The notes beneath the pieces were generated by a model, which saw nothing but the letters and a program-made list of their open reading frames with translations, ran no database searches and was not told the DNA's origin. A stretch of DNA of 64,000 nt from Membranipora membranacea (taxonomy: Eukaryota; Bryozoa; Gymnolaemata; Cheilostomatida; Membraniporidae). Positions 22,864 through 35,092 of the stretch are shown piece by piece. The stretch spans positions 2,978,001 to 3,042,000 of the forward strand of contig OU612069.1 in NCBI GenBank assembly GCA_914767715.1, given 5' to 3'. How positions within the stretch are numbered: the stretch's first letter is position 1; each line of letters begins with the position of its first letter. The translations under genes were made by a program, and so were the position numbers.

Positions 22864-24902
22864 GATGCCCTTCCTATCAATGTGTGTATTATGTCAGTGC
22901 CTGAATAACGACATAACATATATAAACTCATTGAATTAAAAAAACAATCAATCGCATAAATGTTTAATGAAGACTGAAGAAAAATGAAATTCCCCCTGGC
23001 AAAAGAACGCATAAAGGTTATGAAGCCATCGTTGATATCATGCTATTACTCCCATCCTCACTAACTCAATTCTGCTAATTATTTTGCCATAATATTATTG
23101 AAGAGTTGAGTTTGAGGGTTGACTAGGTTGACCGCCCAATCCATTGTGAAGGATAACTAACAGAAAAAAACAGGCCAGTAAATACTACAATTTAGGCAGC
23201 TAACAGCAAATAGACACAGTGGAGTGCTGCAATGCGCAACTAAATATTCCAAAATCAGTTTGTGCCAAATCACTGATTGTCAGGCGTGCCCACATATTAT
23301 TACTCAGATGAAGATAAAAGCTGTCATGTGATGGGCAATCAGAGTAGTCAAAGTATGAAAGTCTTAAAGCGGACTACAGTATTCTCTTGTAGGGAATGAA
23401 AACAAATTATGAGGGTTAAATTTCTCCGCCTTTTCCATCTCTCAGTTGGAGGTTTAGATCAGGCAATCACTACACTGAGCTGTTTTGAAGCATCAGTTGC
23501 CATCGCTGTCTAAACACTTTTTGTCCAAACTTCCATTACAACGATGCTTCCTGTGGTAGCCTGGTCTGAAAATATCTCACATTAGCAGACTCCAAAGATT
23601 ATTGATTTTTCTTATAGAGAGTGATGACCCTCTTTCATGTTGTGTATCTTACAGACCAGTTGCAAAAGTATCAAGCAGTATCAATTGTTGGACTTTGTTA
23701 TGTGTGTGTATTGTACTTAATATGATCAGCTTTATAAATAATGAAGTTTCTTCATGAGTTGATTCAATTTTTGACACCCATTCACTCATTCAACAATAAT
23801 ACATGAATTGTGCATCCTCATTTTATCAATAACTATTATTTAGTTCCTGCCAACTACATGACATATGGTTTGTTGACTTACAATGGTAATCCACTACTTG
23901 GACCTTGCAAAATAAAATTGTGGTAACATAACTCCAGATTATACCCATGTTTCCAAAAAACATTAATATATGGCTTTGTTTTCAATATTTGTTCTATTGC
24001 GGATACTTGTTCTTGAAAAGTGAGTGCTTAAACTCGTCTTGTTAATTTCGCCAGGTGGTTGTCAGAGAAATTTCTATCTTGTTTAATAGAGATTGATCAC
24101 CAAAAGCTTTATCGATTGCGGAGTAATTTAATTTCCTAAACCTAAACATTAACCTAACCCTAAATCTGCAAATCAAACCCGCAAGGTTAATATTGCTCTA
24201 CCTTCAACAGCCTATAGTGATCTTGATATAAATAAGGTAAATTATTATGAGATGATTGAACAGTACACCAACAGGACGTTATTGAACCAACGATTGATTA
24301 CAGATTGTGGACTTAAATTATCCAATTTCAACAAAATACAATGTGTGTCACGCTGTAAACGCTAAAAAGCTATCCTGTGGGGATACTCAAAGTATAGTTG
24401 TAGTGCCAGCAATATCCATGTACTTAAATAGAGTCATGCCCGGGTGGATGCAATAATGTAAGATGTTGATGTTTGCAATTATCAGCCATCTTCAGCTGCA
24501 ATTGCTTTGCAGAACACTATTATCTTTGTCATCTCAATTGAGTGACTTTTGACCCAAAAAAACAAACAAATGCAAAGAAGTTAAAGAAATTGATTTCATT
24601 ATCTATTTTTATTTCACTGTTGTTATGATCAAAGGCATTTGAAAGTTATGAGTAAGATCAGCGGATAATGTCTAACATCAGCGGATAGTGTGCAACAGTT
24701 TTGCTCCGCACTGAGTCTTGGTGGCTATTTCCCGATGAAAGGGTCAATTAGGCATACCTCATGAAAGCAATATTCTGTTAGACCACAGTCGCTGTAACAA
24801 AAAATAATATAACCTTGAAGGTTTCCTAGCAGGATACCAAACAAAACAAATCATTAACACCATGTCGAGAGCACAAAGTGTTTTGCATACCTGTTCAAAT
24901 TT
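22864..24902. other. intergenic
   Basis: Upstream of lectin copy A. No open frame with coding features and no recognised repeat. Confidence 0.45.
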
Positions 24903-25388
24903 CTACTTCATTTGAACAAATAGGGGCCACTTGGCAGCTTCTCGTCTAGCCGCAGCCTCAAAAACATGCCTCAATTGATGAAGGCTATTGATGATGTGTG
25001 TTCTTTCCTCATGATTATATGAACCATTCAGGCTGAGTTCCTATTGGATAATAACTAAGTATAAGTCACGTGACTATTTAGATATTTATCATTGTGATGT
25101 CTTTACTGTAATTGCAGAAGGTGGCCTAGCAACAATTGCAGCTAGTTAGCCTCAAGCATCTTTTTTTTTAATGATGATAATTGGGGCTTTCAAATTGTAT
25201 TAATATCGGGATTGATCACATTTACGTCTCAGAAGAGGAGAATGCTGACAGTTCACAATCTTTCATCCCCTGCACACTGTTATTAGAAGTCTGAGTTACC
25301 TTGAGCGGGAGCATTTCTTTGCACCCAACCATCCAGATGTCAATCCGATGACAGCCATAAAAGCAACCACAAGAGCAGTAATATTCAT
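24903..25388 (-). CDS. possible short secreted peptide (51 residues)
   Basis: Exon 1 (25388-25300) begins ATG AAT ATT and encodes a hydrophobic leader (MNITALVVAFMAVIGLTSG) followed by WLGAKKCSRS. Its donor TCAAG|GTAAC leaves two bases, which fit exon 2 (24969-24903), encoding HVFEAAARREAAKWPLFVQM plus a last Lys before TAG. The mature peptide would be about 32 residues, cationic, with an amphipathic helical centre and one cysteine. This is the layout of an antimicrobial or signalling peptide precursor, but no family is recognised. A strong acceptor-like sequence (TTTTCTGTAG) directly precedes the ATG, so a noncoding 5' exon is likely. The exon 2 acceptor has a weak pyrimidine tract, which is the main doubt. 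Confidence 0.5.
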
Positions 25389-25854
25389 CTACAGAAAATT
25401 TAGATAGTGAAACATACAGGATATAACATTTTATGTTATTATAACACTGTGACAATCATATATCAGTTAGAGATATATTGCATTATGTATGTCAAACTTT
25501 GAGGTAATATAGACACTCCTATTTAGCCACCATATAAATACTATAGATAGGTAAGTGTTGATAATTTAACGCCAAATGACAAAATTCAAACCTTGATACA
25601 GAGAGTTGATAGCTTTGGTCCTTCTAGATGAGTATGTTGTAGCTGTGTGTGGATTGATCTGCTCGTATCCTTACTTTTTATACCTATCTGATTGATTATG
25701 ACACATACTGGGCTTACTGGAAAATTCCATGATGTTGGAGCCTGTTACTAACAGCCCTTGATAGTGAAGAAATCCTCAGATGATATGCATACTAGTGATA
25801 TATTATTGTAAAAAAAAATGTATCAGTCTGTGCCAGTTCAGGTTGCTGTTGTTG

Positions 25855-28800
25855 TTTATTTTGCATGACGATTTTTGATTTTTTTTGTATTTCATACAGT
25901 TTTGAGTTTTTATATCTATATTGCACAGTCATGGTTGCCATGGTCCTAATCTGATTGATTGTCTCACTCCTCTAGCCCTATCATTGTTTGCCAATTTGAT
26001 TACCATCTTAGCTAAATTAATTAATCTTGCGATCAAGCGTCAATGACCCATAATCTTATCATATTATCAAGTTGAATCCGCTAATATTTAACAGCAGTAA
26101 AATTGGCAAAAGAATATGCGGCACCATCTCTAGCACTAATTATCTCAAAATATGGTTTTATGCAGTTAACCAGCAACGGCAACTAATCTGCATACAGCAG
26201 AGTATTAGTGCAACGAACATCACTCATTATTCTCACTTTATTAGTTAGGGTAAAATGAACTTATTGATCTTCATCGTGCAACTTATATATCTTACCTTAA
26301 GGTTTCCTGTGATACGCATTGATAAACGAAAGCTTAGTTGTCAAATCGCATTATTAATATTTTTGTGAATTTATATGCATTGGCCTTTTCATCAAATATA
26401 AGCAAAGCTTGGGTTCTTAACATTAGATTTTTAAGAGGAGGGTGATAGTTTTTAAATAAAACCGAAGCTGATGTTAAGGATCTTCTGTTTGAGAAATAAA
26501 TGTCAAGACTTAACTATGACTGCTTTTTTTGCATGACAGTTCTGACTTTTTTGTATTTCATAAAGTTTCGAGTTTTTGTCTTCATATTGCACAGTGACGG
26601 TTGCCATGGTCCTAATATGATGATTTATTTTCTCCTTTAGCCCTAACATTTTTTGCCAATTTGATTACTATCATAACTTAATGGAAGAATGCCTCAAAAC
26701 ATTAATTGATCTGGCGATCAAGCGTCAAATGATGCACCATGTTATTACATTATCAAGTTGGGATCTGCTAGGAGTACTAATTCTTATCAAAAGATAATGT
26801 TATGCAGTTAACCACCGACGGCAACTGATCCGCATACAGGAGAGTATTAGTGCAACGATCAGCAATCATTAAGGTCACTTTGTTAGTTAGGGTAAAATGA
26901 ACTGATTGATCATCATCGAACTTATATATCTAAATGCTAAGGTTTCCTGTGATGCAATTTTTTTAATAATAGTTTTGTTGCAATTTCGCATCAGTAATAT
27001 TTTTTATGAATTATATACTTTTGCCTTTCCACCGTATAAAAGCAAAGCTTGGGTTCATATTAGAGTGGTTGACAAGAAGTTGATAATTATGCTTGTTCAT
27101 TGACCTGAAGCAGAAGTTAAGGCTCTTCGGTTTTAGAAGGAAAGGTCATGAGTTTAACAAGACTGCTTTTTTTGCATGACATGTTCGAGTTTTTGTATTT
27201 CATAATGTTTTGAGTTTTTACATTTATATTCACAGTGAATTAAAACGCTATCATTGCCAATGGTTAACATATATGCATACAAGCCAAGTAATCTAAATTC
27301 AAAAGTGGGAGATTTTAATCTACAGCAATACTGCACTGCATCGCGGTGCTTTGAGCGTAAGAAGCGCGCGAGAAATCCACCTGAGGGTTTGGGGTGGTGT
27401 GAGCCCCCAATGGGGACGGGATAGAGCCCCGGCCGCTGATTAGCTCTGAGAGCGTTTCTAGCCACTAGGAAGGGCTAAAAGCACATATTCAACCCTAAAT
27501 TATGACATATTTGTACTTTGTACTACTAGTTAAATATCAAACTGAGGTGAAACATTTACTTGGCCCCTGGGACTTGTGCTTGGATAGTTACTAAAAAATT
27601 GTGATAGGGCTGTTTTTTCTCAAATCTGGAGGAAATAGTGAGAATTACAAAAAGTGGGAAGTGGGCAGAATCTGATGTGGAAATCTGGAGGGTCCCACCT
27701 ACATAGGGAGACTTGGCAAGTATGCATATTTGATTTTTTTTCTCTCCAATATTACCAGTCCTGCTTCAGCTAGGCACACCAACTTTTGACCAAATCTTCC
27801 CAGCTACTTACTCTTGAAGGGGACTTTTTTGAGTTATGGACAAACTATGGAAAACATCTCTTAAATTAAATTTTGATTTTTCCTCATGTTAGGGCTGCGC
27901 CAATACCAAAATCTTATTCTGCTCGGACCGTGCAAGTCACTCAAAATCCATTAAACAATGCTTATATACTTTTGGACGCAAACTTCAATAACCACCAATT
28001 GGGAATAAGTCTCAATTCCATTTCGCTTCTAAATGTAATGCCAAAGGGAAAAATATCTATTGCAATGCTCAGCCCTAATCTGGGGAAAAAAAATCGCATT
28101 TAATTCACCGAGTTGCACAGTGATGGTCGCTATGGTCCTAATCTGATTAACTGTTTTACTCCTCTAGCCCTAACATTTTTTGCCAATTTAATCACCATCT
28201 TAACTAAAAATGGGGGATTGCCTTAAAACATTAATTGATCTGGCTATCAAGCGTCAAATGACGCATCATCTTATCATCTTATCAAATTGAGATTCGCTAG
28301 GAGTATTTTACAGCAGTATGTGTGGCCGAAGAAAACGCATCACCATCTCTAGCACTAATTCTCACCGAAAGATTGTGTTATGAAGCAACTGATCTGCATA
28401 CAACAGAGTATATTCATGACTATTCTATGACTGCCTTTTTTGCATGACGTTTTTATTTTTTTATATTTCAGAAAGTTTGGCATTTTTAATTCCTATTGCC
28501 CAGTCATGGTTGCCATGGTCCTAATCTGATTACTTGTTACACTCCTTTGCTTTAACTTCCAATTTTGCCAATTTTATTAATAACCATCTTTACTAAATAG
28601 AAGATTGCCACAAAACATTAATTGATCTGGCGACCAAGCATCAAACGACGCATCATCTTATCAAGTTGGGATGTGCTAGGAGTATTTTACAGCAGTGAAA
28701 GCGGCAGAAGAATACTCATCACCATCTCTATCACTAAATCTCATCAAAAGATTGTGTTATGCAGCTAAGCACTCTCGGCGACTGATCCGGTTTCAGCAGA

Positions 28801-28900
28801 GTATCAGTGCAACGATCACCACTCATTATGGTCATTTTAATATAGTTAGGGTGAAATGAACTAATTGATCTCTGTCGTGCGATTTATGTATGTATATTGT
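25855..28900. repeat. array of about 650-bp repeats
   Basis: Landmarks recur in fixed order: a T-rich GCATGAC block (about 25864, 26533, 27174, 28441), then GGTTGCCATGGTCCTAAT, CATTAATTGATCTGGCGA with AAGCGTCAAATGA, CAGAGTATTAGTGCAACGA and GTTAGGGTAAAATGAAC. The first units are about 670 and 640 bp apart. The third unit is split by an insertion at 27271-27729. No protein is encoded. A lone fifth copy lies at 38695-39420. Confidence 0.85.
27271..27729. mobile_element. 459-bp MITE nested in the repeat array
   Basis: The ends are ATATGCATAC (27271) and GTATGCATAT (ending 27729), followed inward by AAGCCAAGTA on the left and CTTGGCAAG on the right, an inverted pair with a small mismatch. The interior is locally GC-rich (27340-27470), unlike its surroundings, and has no confident coding capacity. 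It interrupts one unit of the array, so it is younger than the array. Confidence 0.75.
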
Positions 28901-30878
28901 ATTGTATCATTGGTGAAAAAATCATTTGTTGGTTGAGCACTCTGTTGTAAAATAAAAATACAAAAAATAAAAATGTCTGCTTAAATAATCCGTTTAAAAA
29001 AGATACAGCTTGGTGTCTAAAACAGAACTTCCTCAGGTTTGTTCAGTGCTTGGGTAATCTAAAGTGTCCTGATTGCTATTTGTCTAAAATCATAGATGGT
29101 TTGTTTCTCCAGGGTAATAAGGTAACTGGTTCGGAATTGCCCTCTCACGTTAAAACCTTCAAAAATGAAGAGTTGCCCTCTCTCTTCGAATTTTCACAGG
29201 CTTTGACATGATTGGCCCATTACATCTTACTTTTTTCTTATTGGCCTGTTCAATAACTTCATACTGATTACAATATCTGTGTTGGGGAACACTGAGTTAG
29301 TTATCGATATTGCTAGTAGTCAACTTTCTGAACAGCAGTCAGACTCAGTGGCACCAATCAGTTACTTCACAGACACATAAGACCACGATGAAGAGATGAT
29401 GAGCCAACTCAGCTTCACAAGAAGAAGAAGAATGAAATTAGAACAGCTGTGAATGGACTTGATTGAATCAATTTGTTGTAGCTCTCAGGTAAATAAATGT
29501 TATTTAGTATTTATTTGGTACACTACTATAACTATTCTACTACTCAGTTGTGAGTGAAAAATGAGTAGACTAACTAAGAAGTCTAGCTAGTAACTGTTAG
29601 TTACTATCACTACTAGTAGCTTTCTGTAGTTTGCCAATGGTACCAGTCCAATGTACAGTGCAGTGTAATATCAAGCAAGGAGAAGGACTCATAAGAGTTG
29701 TAAGAGGGGGGGGGAGGCTCATACAAGTCCAAGGAGTTAACTCCTTACTCCTCGCTTTGTTGTTTGTTGGTGGTGGCATGTTTAGGTGGGCAACTCTCGT
29801 GCAACTAATTGTCTAGAACTGTTATTGCTAATCTACTATGGCTACATGTAGGCCTACATACTTTACATTGTAAGGAAATGCCCCCTCTCTTTACTACAAC
29901 TACAGCCTATGTAGGCTGGGTCTTGTATTTGTATAAAGTGTGTGCATAGGCTTTGCATCGGCGCAAGTGACGGATCATTATTGCTTTATGTCAACCATTC
30001 CCAACTGTCTGAGACTGGTGGGGTCACCCTTAAATACAAACAGCAAAACTATATACATATTAGTATACACTTTATTTACTGATCAAGCATGCGCATATAA
30101 GACCAAGTGGTACATCATCATCTAGCTTAGTAGGCGAGACCTGCTTTTAGCTTCGTTCGAGAATTGGCCACTTATCAATTGAACTATGCTCACTCTTGTG
30201 TGAACTATTTGCGAACAAATTTATCTAAGGAGCAAGGATATTGAGCATTTAAGTTGTAATGATCTTTTGGTTTACAAAGCACAGCTCATGCTAATTGAAA
30301 TATTCCCTGGTCTATAATGTAATAAAGAATATACCAACCCCGATCACCAGAGGAAGGAAACCAGTGCAGACCTTGCCTTTTGCCAATGGTATTGAATTCA
30401 AATGATTTGTTGGCTGTACAGAGTCTCAACTGCGTCACAGTGGTCATTTCATTATAATAAGCAGTGATCGGGGAGGGGGGCGGATTGCATATAATATTAC
30501 ATGTGTGGGCTCTTTGAGTTGCAAGCATGTACTTCGCCTTAATTCAGGGTCAACCACTGACAACCATTGGTTATAGTGGTCTGTAGTTGGAGAGTAGAGA
30601 AATTGGTTACTGAGAGAAACTAGACCATTGCCAGCTTGCACACAATTGCAAAAGTTTCCCAAATGTAAATCTTCATCAATAGAATGGTGTATTCAAGTGT
30701 TGTAGAGGTACTAGCTCTCTAGAGTATAACGCTGGTTTCATTATTCGTCTTGTTAATTTGGGAAAAAAGTAGATAGGCCTAGATACAAGAAATGACTCCT
30801 TTTGATTGCAGATTTTTTTGTATTTTAGTCTACATTGTAAAGCAACACAGACCGCAGAATAGTACTGAGAACAGTACA
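28901..30878. other. intergenic, with one copy of a direct repeat
   Basis: No gene seen. It contains the repeat at 29532-29637 and a short G-run (29706-29713). Confidence 0.45.
29532..29637 (+). repeat. direct repeat, left copy
   Basis: ATGAGTAGACTAACTAAGAA, then GTCTAGCTAGTAACTGTTAG and ACTAGTAGC...TTCTGTAGTTTGCCAAT. This is nearly identical to 32751-32849, 3.2 kb away in the same orientation. Confidence 0.85.
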
Positions 30879-31860
30879 ATGAAGAAGAGAGTGTTTGGGT
30901 GGTTTATAGCAGATGTGATACAACTCGTAGTATCAATAGTCGTTCAGCTTACTCAATTCAAACAGGTAAGCAGAGAATCAAATTTTCAATTTCGATTGTA
31001 AAATTTGATTAAGTTGCAGCAGGGAACTGACCCAGAAAGGCTTGAGATGGCTGGGGTTATAAGCATTGATATCTCCACTGTTACACTTGCATCGAGCATT
31101 GTTAGTAATATAATGATATAAATGTCAGGTGATATGTGTAGGCTAACTGATGATAATTGCGTCGGTGTAATCGTTGAAGTATCATGGCATAAATTTGGTA
31201 AAACTGCTTGAACACTGGCAGGCCTCAGCAAGAATTTTTCATTGAAACCGGCCAGTTAGTGTAATTAGGAGTTCAGTGACTATCGGAGTTGTGCTCTTTT
31301 TTTCATGGAGGGAACAACTCATTCCATCTCGCAACATCAAGTCACCTCTTCCCTATATTCCACCCTCCTTGCCACAGCTCATTATCTTGAATGATCATTT
31401 TGGTTACAAATTTGCTGGCGTCATGTGCTGATCAAACCTGTAGATCGAGTGTTTCCATTCCAAGACACCAGATATAAAACTTCACAAACTTCTTCACCAA
31501 CGGCTGGCAAATCTGTTTCCATCATAGGGATTGTAGATTTAACCAGGTCTTTAAGTGTTGTGTTATTTGTTATTTGGCAACATGCTAGAATCAGGCTCTC
31601 AATGCAGAGAAAATTGAAGGGTCCAGGGATGAACCTTGTAGCAGCAAAGCCTTGTTATAAGACTGCAAATAATTTGAATGCAAATAATGTACTTAGGAGA
31701 TTGGAATGTATTATATTCATACTTTATCACATCATCAACTAAATATTTGTTGCAGAGAATACAGGAGAAAGACTGATTCAGTATGGCATGATAATGGCAG
31801 AGTTACGCATCAGAACCTTTGGTGGTTTGAATTCTGTCCTGAGAAATCTTGATGTACCGA
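30879..31860 (+). CDS. unrecognised gene, first two exons (tentative)
   Basis: Exon 1 (30879-30965) starts with ATG, encodes MKKRVFGWFIADVIQLVVSI followed by VVQLTQFKQ, a likely membrane helix or signal anchor, and ends in a strong donor (CAG|GTAAGC, phase 0). Exon 2 joins in phase if the second AG of TTGCAGAG is used (31758-31860). It encodes NTGERLIQYGMIMAEL, then RIRTFGGLNSVLRNLDVP, and has donor CGA|GTGAGT. The next exon must start with two bases and was not found. Candidate 3' exons are at 35093-35306 and 35601-35756. No homology recognised; membrane association is inferred from exon 1 only. Confidence 0.45.
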
Positions 31861-32022
31861 GTGAGTGTCTGAGTGTCAAATAGTTACATTGTTATGATTC
31901 ATGATGGGTCATGATATACTCTTCGCTACCCTGACGCAGTGATCATTTGTATTTGATTGTCCAAATCAAGGATACCATCGGTAGCCTAATTGGTAACAAT
32001 ATCTCATACTCATTGAAAGACC

Positions 32023-32130
32023 CCCCTCCCTCCCTCCCTTCACCTGCTATCTACCTTATCAACCTAATTAGTGGTTAACTAATTAGATTGATAAGGTAAA
32101 TTGCAGGTGAAGGAAGGGGGGGGGGGGTGA
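32023..32130. repeat. 108-bp palindrome with C-run/G-run ends
   Basis: TTCACCTGC...TACCTTATCAACCTAATTAG on the left pairs with CTAATTAGATTGATAAGGTA...GCAGGTGAA on the right. The outer ends are CCCCCCTCCC and a run of 12 G. This is a small foldback element. Confidence 0.85.
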
Positions 32131-32711
32131 ATGAAATGATAATGAAATCTGTCTCTTAAAGTATCGTCAATTGTTCGATTGTGGTTATCATGGGGCATTT
32201 AACTTCCCAACTTATGTTGGTGTGTGGGTAATTCTAGGTCACAGGCCCTAAAAAAATTAAACAGCATAAAACTTGTTTCTAATCTATAGTCAACTAAACG
32301 TATAGCCTTGGGAGTAAGTATTAGCTAAAGTTTAGTTTAGCTAGTCTTGAGATGACTTAATGTAAGCTAGCATTAAATTTTGGCTAGTGAAGGTTGAAGT
32401 CCATAAAAAGAAAAAAAGAGTGGGTGTATGTTTGCTACTCTTGAAGTTAGCTTTTTCAAGCCTGCGCAAAATGAAGAAAATTTCCTCCTTATGAATACTT
32501 TACTCCTCTATGGGACTTTTTATGAACATTATATCTGCTTGATTTTGATTACTGTACCTTACATTTTAGAACGTACCTGAGGCATTGGATTAGCAGGATG
32601 TTGGCATCTATTGACATTTGACTACCGCGTCAAACAACTTGAAGGCAGTTAGTGTAGGAAGAACAAGTATTCATCAGATAAAGTGGTAAGCTACTCTCAC
32701 ACTACTCTGTA

Positions 32712-32849
32712 AGTCTATTCATTCTTCACGACTGAGTAGTAGAATAGTACTCTACTACTCAGTCGTGAAGAATGAGTAGACTAACTAAGAAGTCTAGCTA
32801 GTAACTGTTAGTTATTATCACTACTAGTAGCCTTCTGTAGTTTGCCAAT
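32712..32849. repeat. 70-bp near-perfect palindrome joined to the right copy of the direct repeat
   Basis: ATTCTTCACGACTGAGTAGT at 32721 is mirrored by its complement ending at 32773, with extended arms from 32712 to 32781. The right arm runs straight into the repeat copy matching 29532-29637. Confidence 0.85.
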
Positions 32850-33063
32850 CAGGGGTGTCTTTCAATTAGAAAGAGCGATACTTTACTAAAGCAAATTATC
32901 ACTATCGCATCACTTGAAATTATTGCCCACTTGGTCTTTCAATTAGACAACATCACTCCCAAATCGCTCGCTCAGAATATATATAGTTGACTGAACGATT
33001 TGAAAGTGAGACCCCTAGCAGGTATTGCTCACTCACCTGGTGAGCGATCAGATTGTGATTTTG

Positions 33064-33130
33064 GTTTTTAAGTGTTGTGTTATTTGTAATTTGTTAAAAT
33101 GTTAGAATCCGGCTCCAAATGCAATGATCT
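33064..33130 (+). repeat. duplicate of 31548-31612
   Basis: TTAAGTGTTGTGTTATTTGT, then TGTTAGAATC and GGCTC...AATGCA in the same order as at 31548-31612. This is an internal duplication about 1.5 kb apart in the putative intron. Confidence 0.65.
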
Positions 33131-35092
33131 CAGTGCCCTAACTTCATATCTAGATAGGGTGAAATAAAGAGGGCTTACACGGTTTTCATCAGTAATAATA
33201 CATCTGGTAAAAAAATCCAAAACTAAGAATTGCGAAAAAAATTCATCCTCAGCCATTCATATTTGTTGAGCCGACCTCAGCTGTTTCAGGGGAAACAAAT
33301 TTGGTCCATAGTCAATATATTATATAATATGTGCCGAAATGTGAGTTGCTGGCAGTCAATGTAACATTGTGTATACCCTAAGAGAGTTAAGTATTTGCAG
33401 CAGGGAAAATTCACAAATAGCTACATTTAAAGCAAGCTAACATTTGCTCTCATTTCTTCATATAGACTAGAGTAATTTACTGCAAATCATCTTTAGACAA
33501 CTATCCTGAATATTATGTAATATCAAGTTTATCGTCCTATTGTATTTAGAGTGATATATGAATATCTCAAAAAACTCAATATTCACACCCGTATATATAT
33601 ATATATATAATATGTGGTTTTAGATCAGAAGATGATTTGATGGTATTCAGTAGTTAATAAACCATGGCTTCCCGCCAGAAATTGCCAGAAGATTAAACCG
33701 TGAGTTACTTCAATACCATTGGACCCCACTCACATGATGGGGCTACTCTAGTGGAGTAATGTTAGTTCAATAGGAAAAGTTTGCATTTCGAGAAAATGGC
33801 GTGAAGTAATAAAATTATGGCTAGCCAACATTTTCTCAACTCCGTCACTTGACATTAACTTCCAGTGGATGACCTCACGTTCAAAGTTTTAAGATACTTG
33901 GGTTTTAATGAGCTCATTGGATGGTTGTGACAGGGTTGTCACATCCAATTCTTGAGAAAGGCACCCAAGTGCCTTCGGAGTTCTCCTCTATTACAAAAAA
34001 CTAAGTGCAGACAACCATTGTAGTACTAACAGTCTGCTGAATAACAATAAAAAAAGCATGGCTATAAATGCTGTTGGCAAATTCTCACATGATTATAATA
34101 TAAGTTGTATGTCAATTAAAATATTTTCACCCCTGCATTTCCGGTTGCTCCAATCCTAGTAAAATCCAAGTAAAACGATTTTGTTTTGTGTTGATTGCTG
34201 GAGGGGGAGCAGCTCCAAATATATGCAAATTAGATTAAAATTTTTCTTGAGGTAGAGAATGTTTTACTTTTTGTCACCATGCTCAGTAAATAACCTAACA
34301 AAGGGTCAAGTAGATGTCGAGCACATAGTGCTTGCTTTCCAATTTAGTCAATGCAATGTCACAGTGTATGTTATGTCATTATCCCTATCATTTTATCCAA
34401 TTTTTCTGCATTTGGATTCGCTTCTGGTGTCACCAGTAAAATGGGAGGAACTTGAAATGTAGGCATTTATCACAGAACTTGTAATGGTTCTGGATCAAAG
34501 AAAGAAGAAATATGTCTTCATCCAACCAACTAAACATTATTGATGGCCAACCACCCAACCAACGCTGCTCCATATTGAAAAGTTTCCCCACTCCTGATTG
34601 CGAAAATGAATTATTCTGAGCAATGATTTTTGCGTCATATTGTGTACTCTGATCTAAACTTCAACAGTGCCTCTGTTAGAAGGGAATTAGGGGGGGGGGT
34701 TATTGTATGACACCTGAAGCTTTTGAACAAACCATCGGAGTGAGTATTTGCTAGTGTTGTTTCACCTTGGGCCTGACACTGAGCTTATATATATTATATC
34801 TGCTTTCGCTTTGCATACTTTTGTCTTTTGTGATAGTATGGTACTTCAAAAAGTGCTGTTTTGATGTGGCCGCGTGGGCCTACATACATCTCAATTCGGA
34901 GTTTAGTGGACAGTCATAGCTTCATCATATTCTATAGACGGCATACAATAGATAGCTGTCAGGAGGTCATTTCTCACAGATATACTCATATATGGTGTCC
35001 CAAACTCCGCACATAATTTTTTTCTACAACAATCTTACCGTTGTTTTGACTTCACATCACGAAATTTCTACATACAAGATTATTTTTTACAG
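33131..35092. other. non-coding or intronic stretch
   Basis: No convincing exon. Holds a (TA)n run near 33592-33608 and a G-run at 34691-34699. The open frame at 34259-34462 lacks supporting features. Confidence 0.4.

Noticed and set aside
27154-27465. - strand open frame of 103 codons
   Set aside because: Lies across a MITE boundary and repeat array, with no splice signals or recognisable domain.
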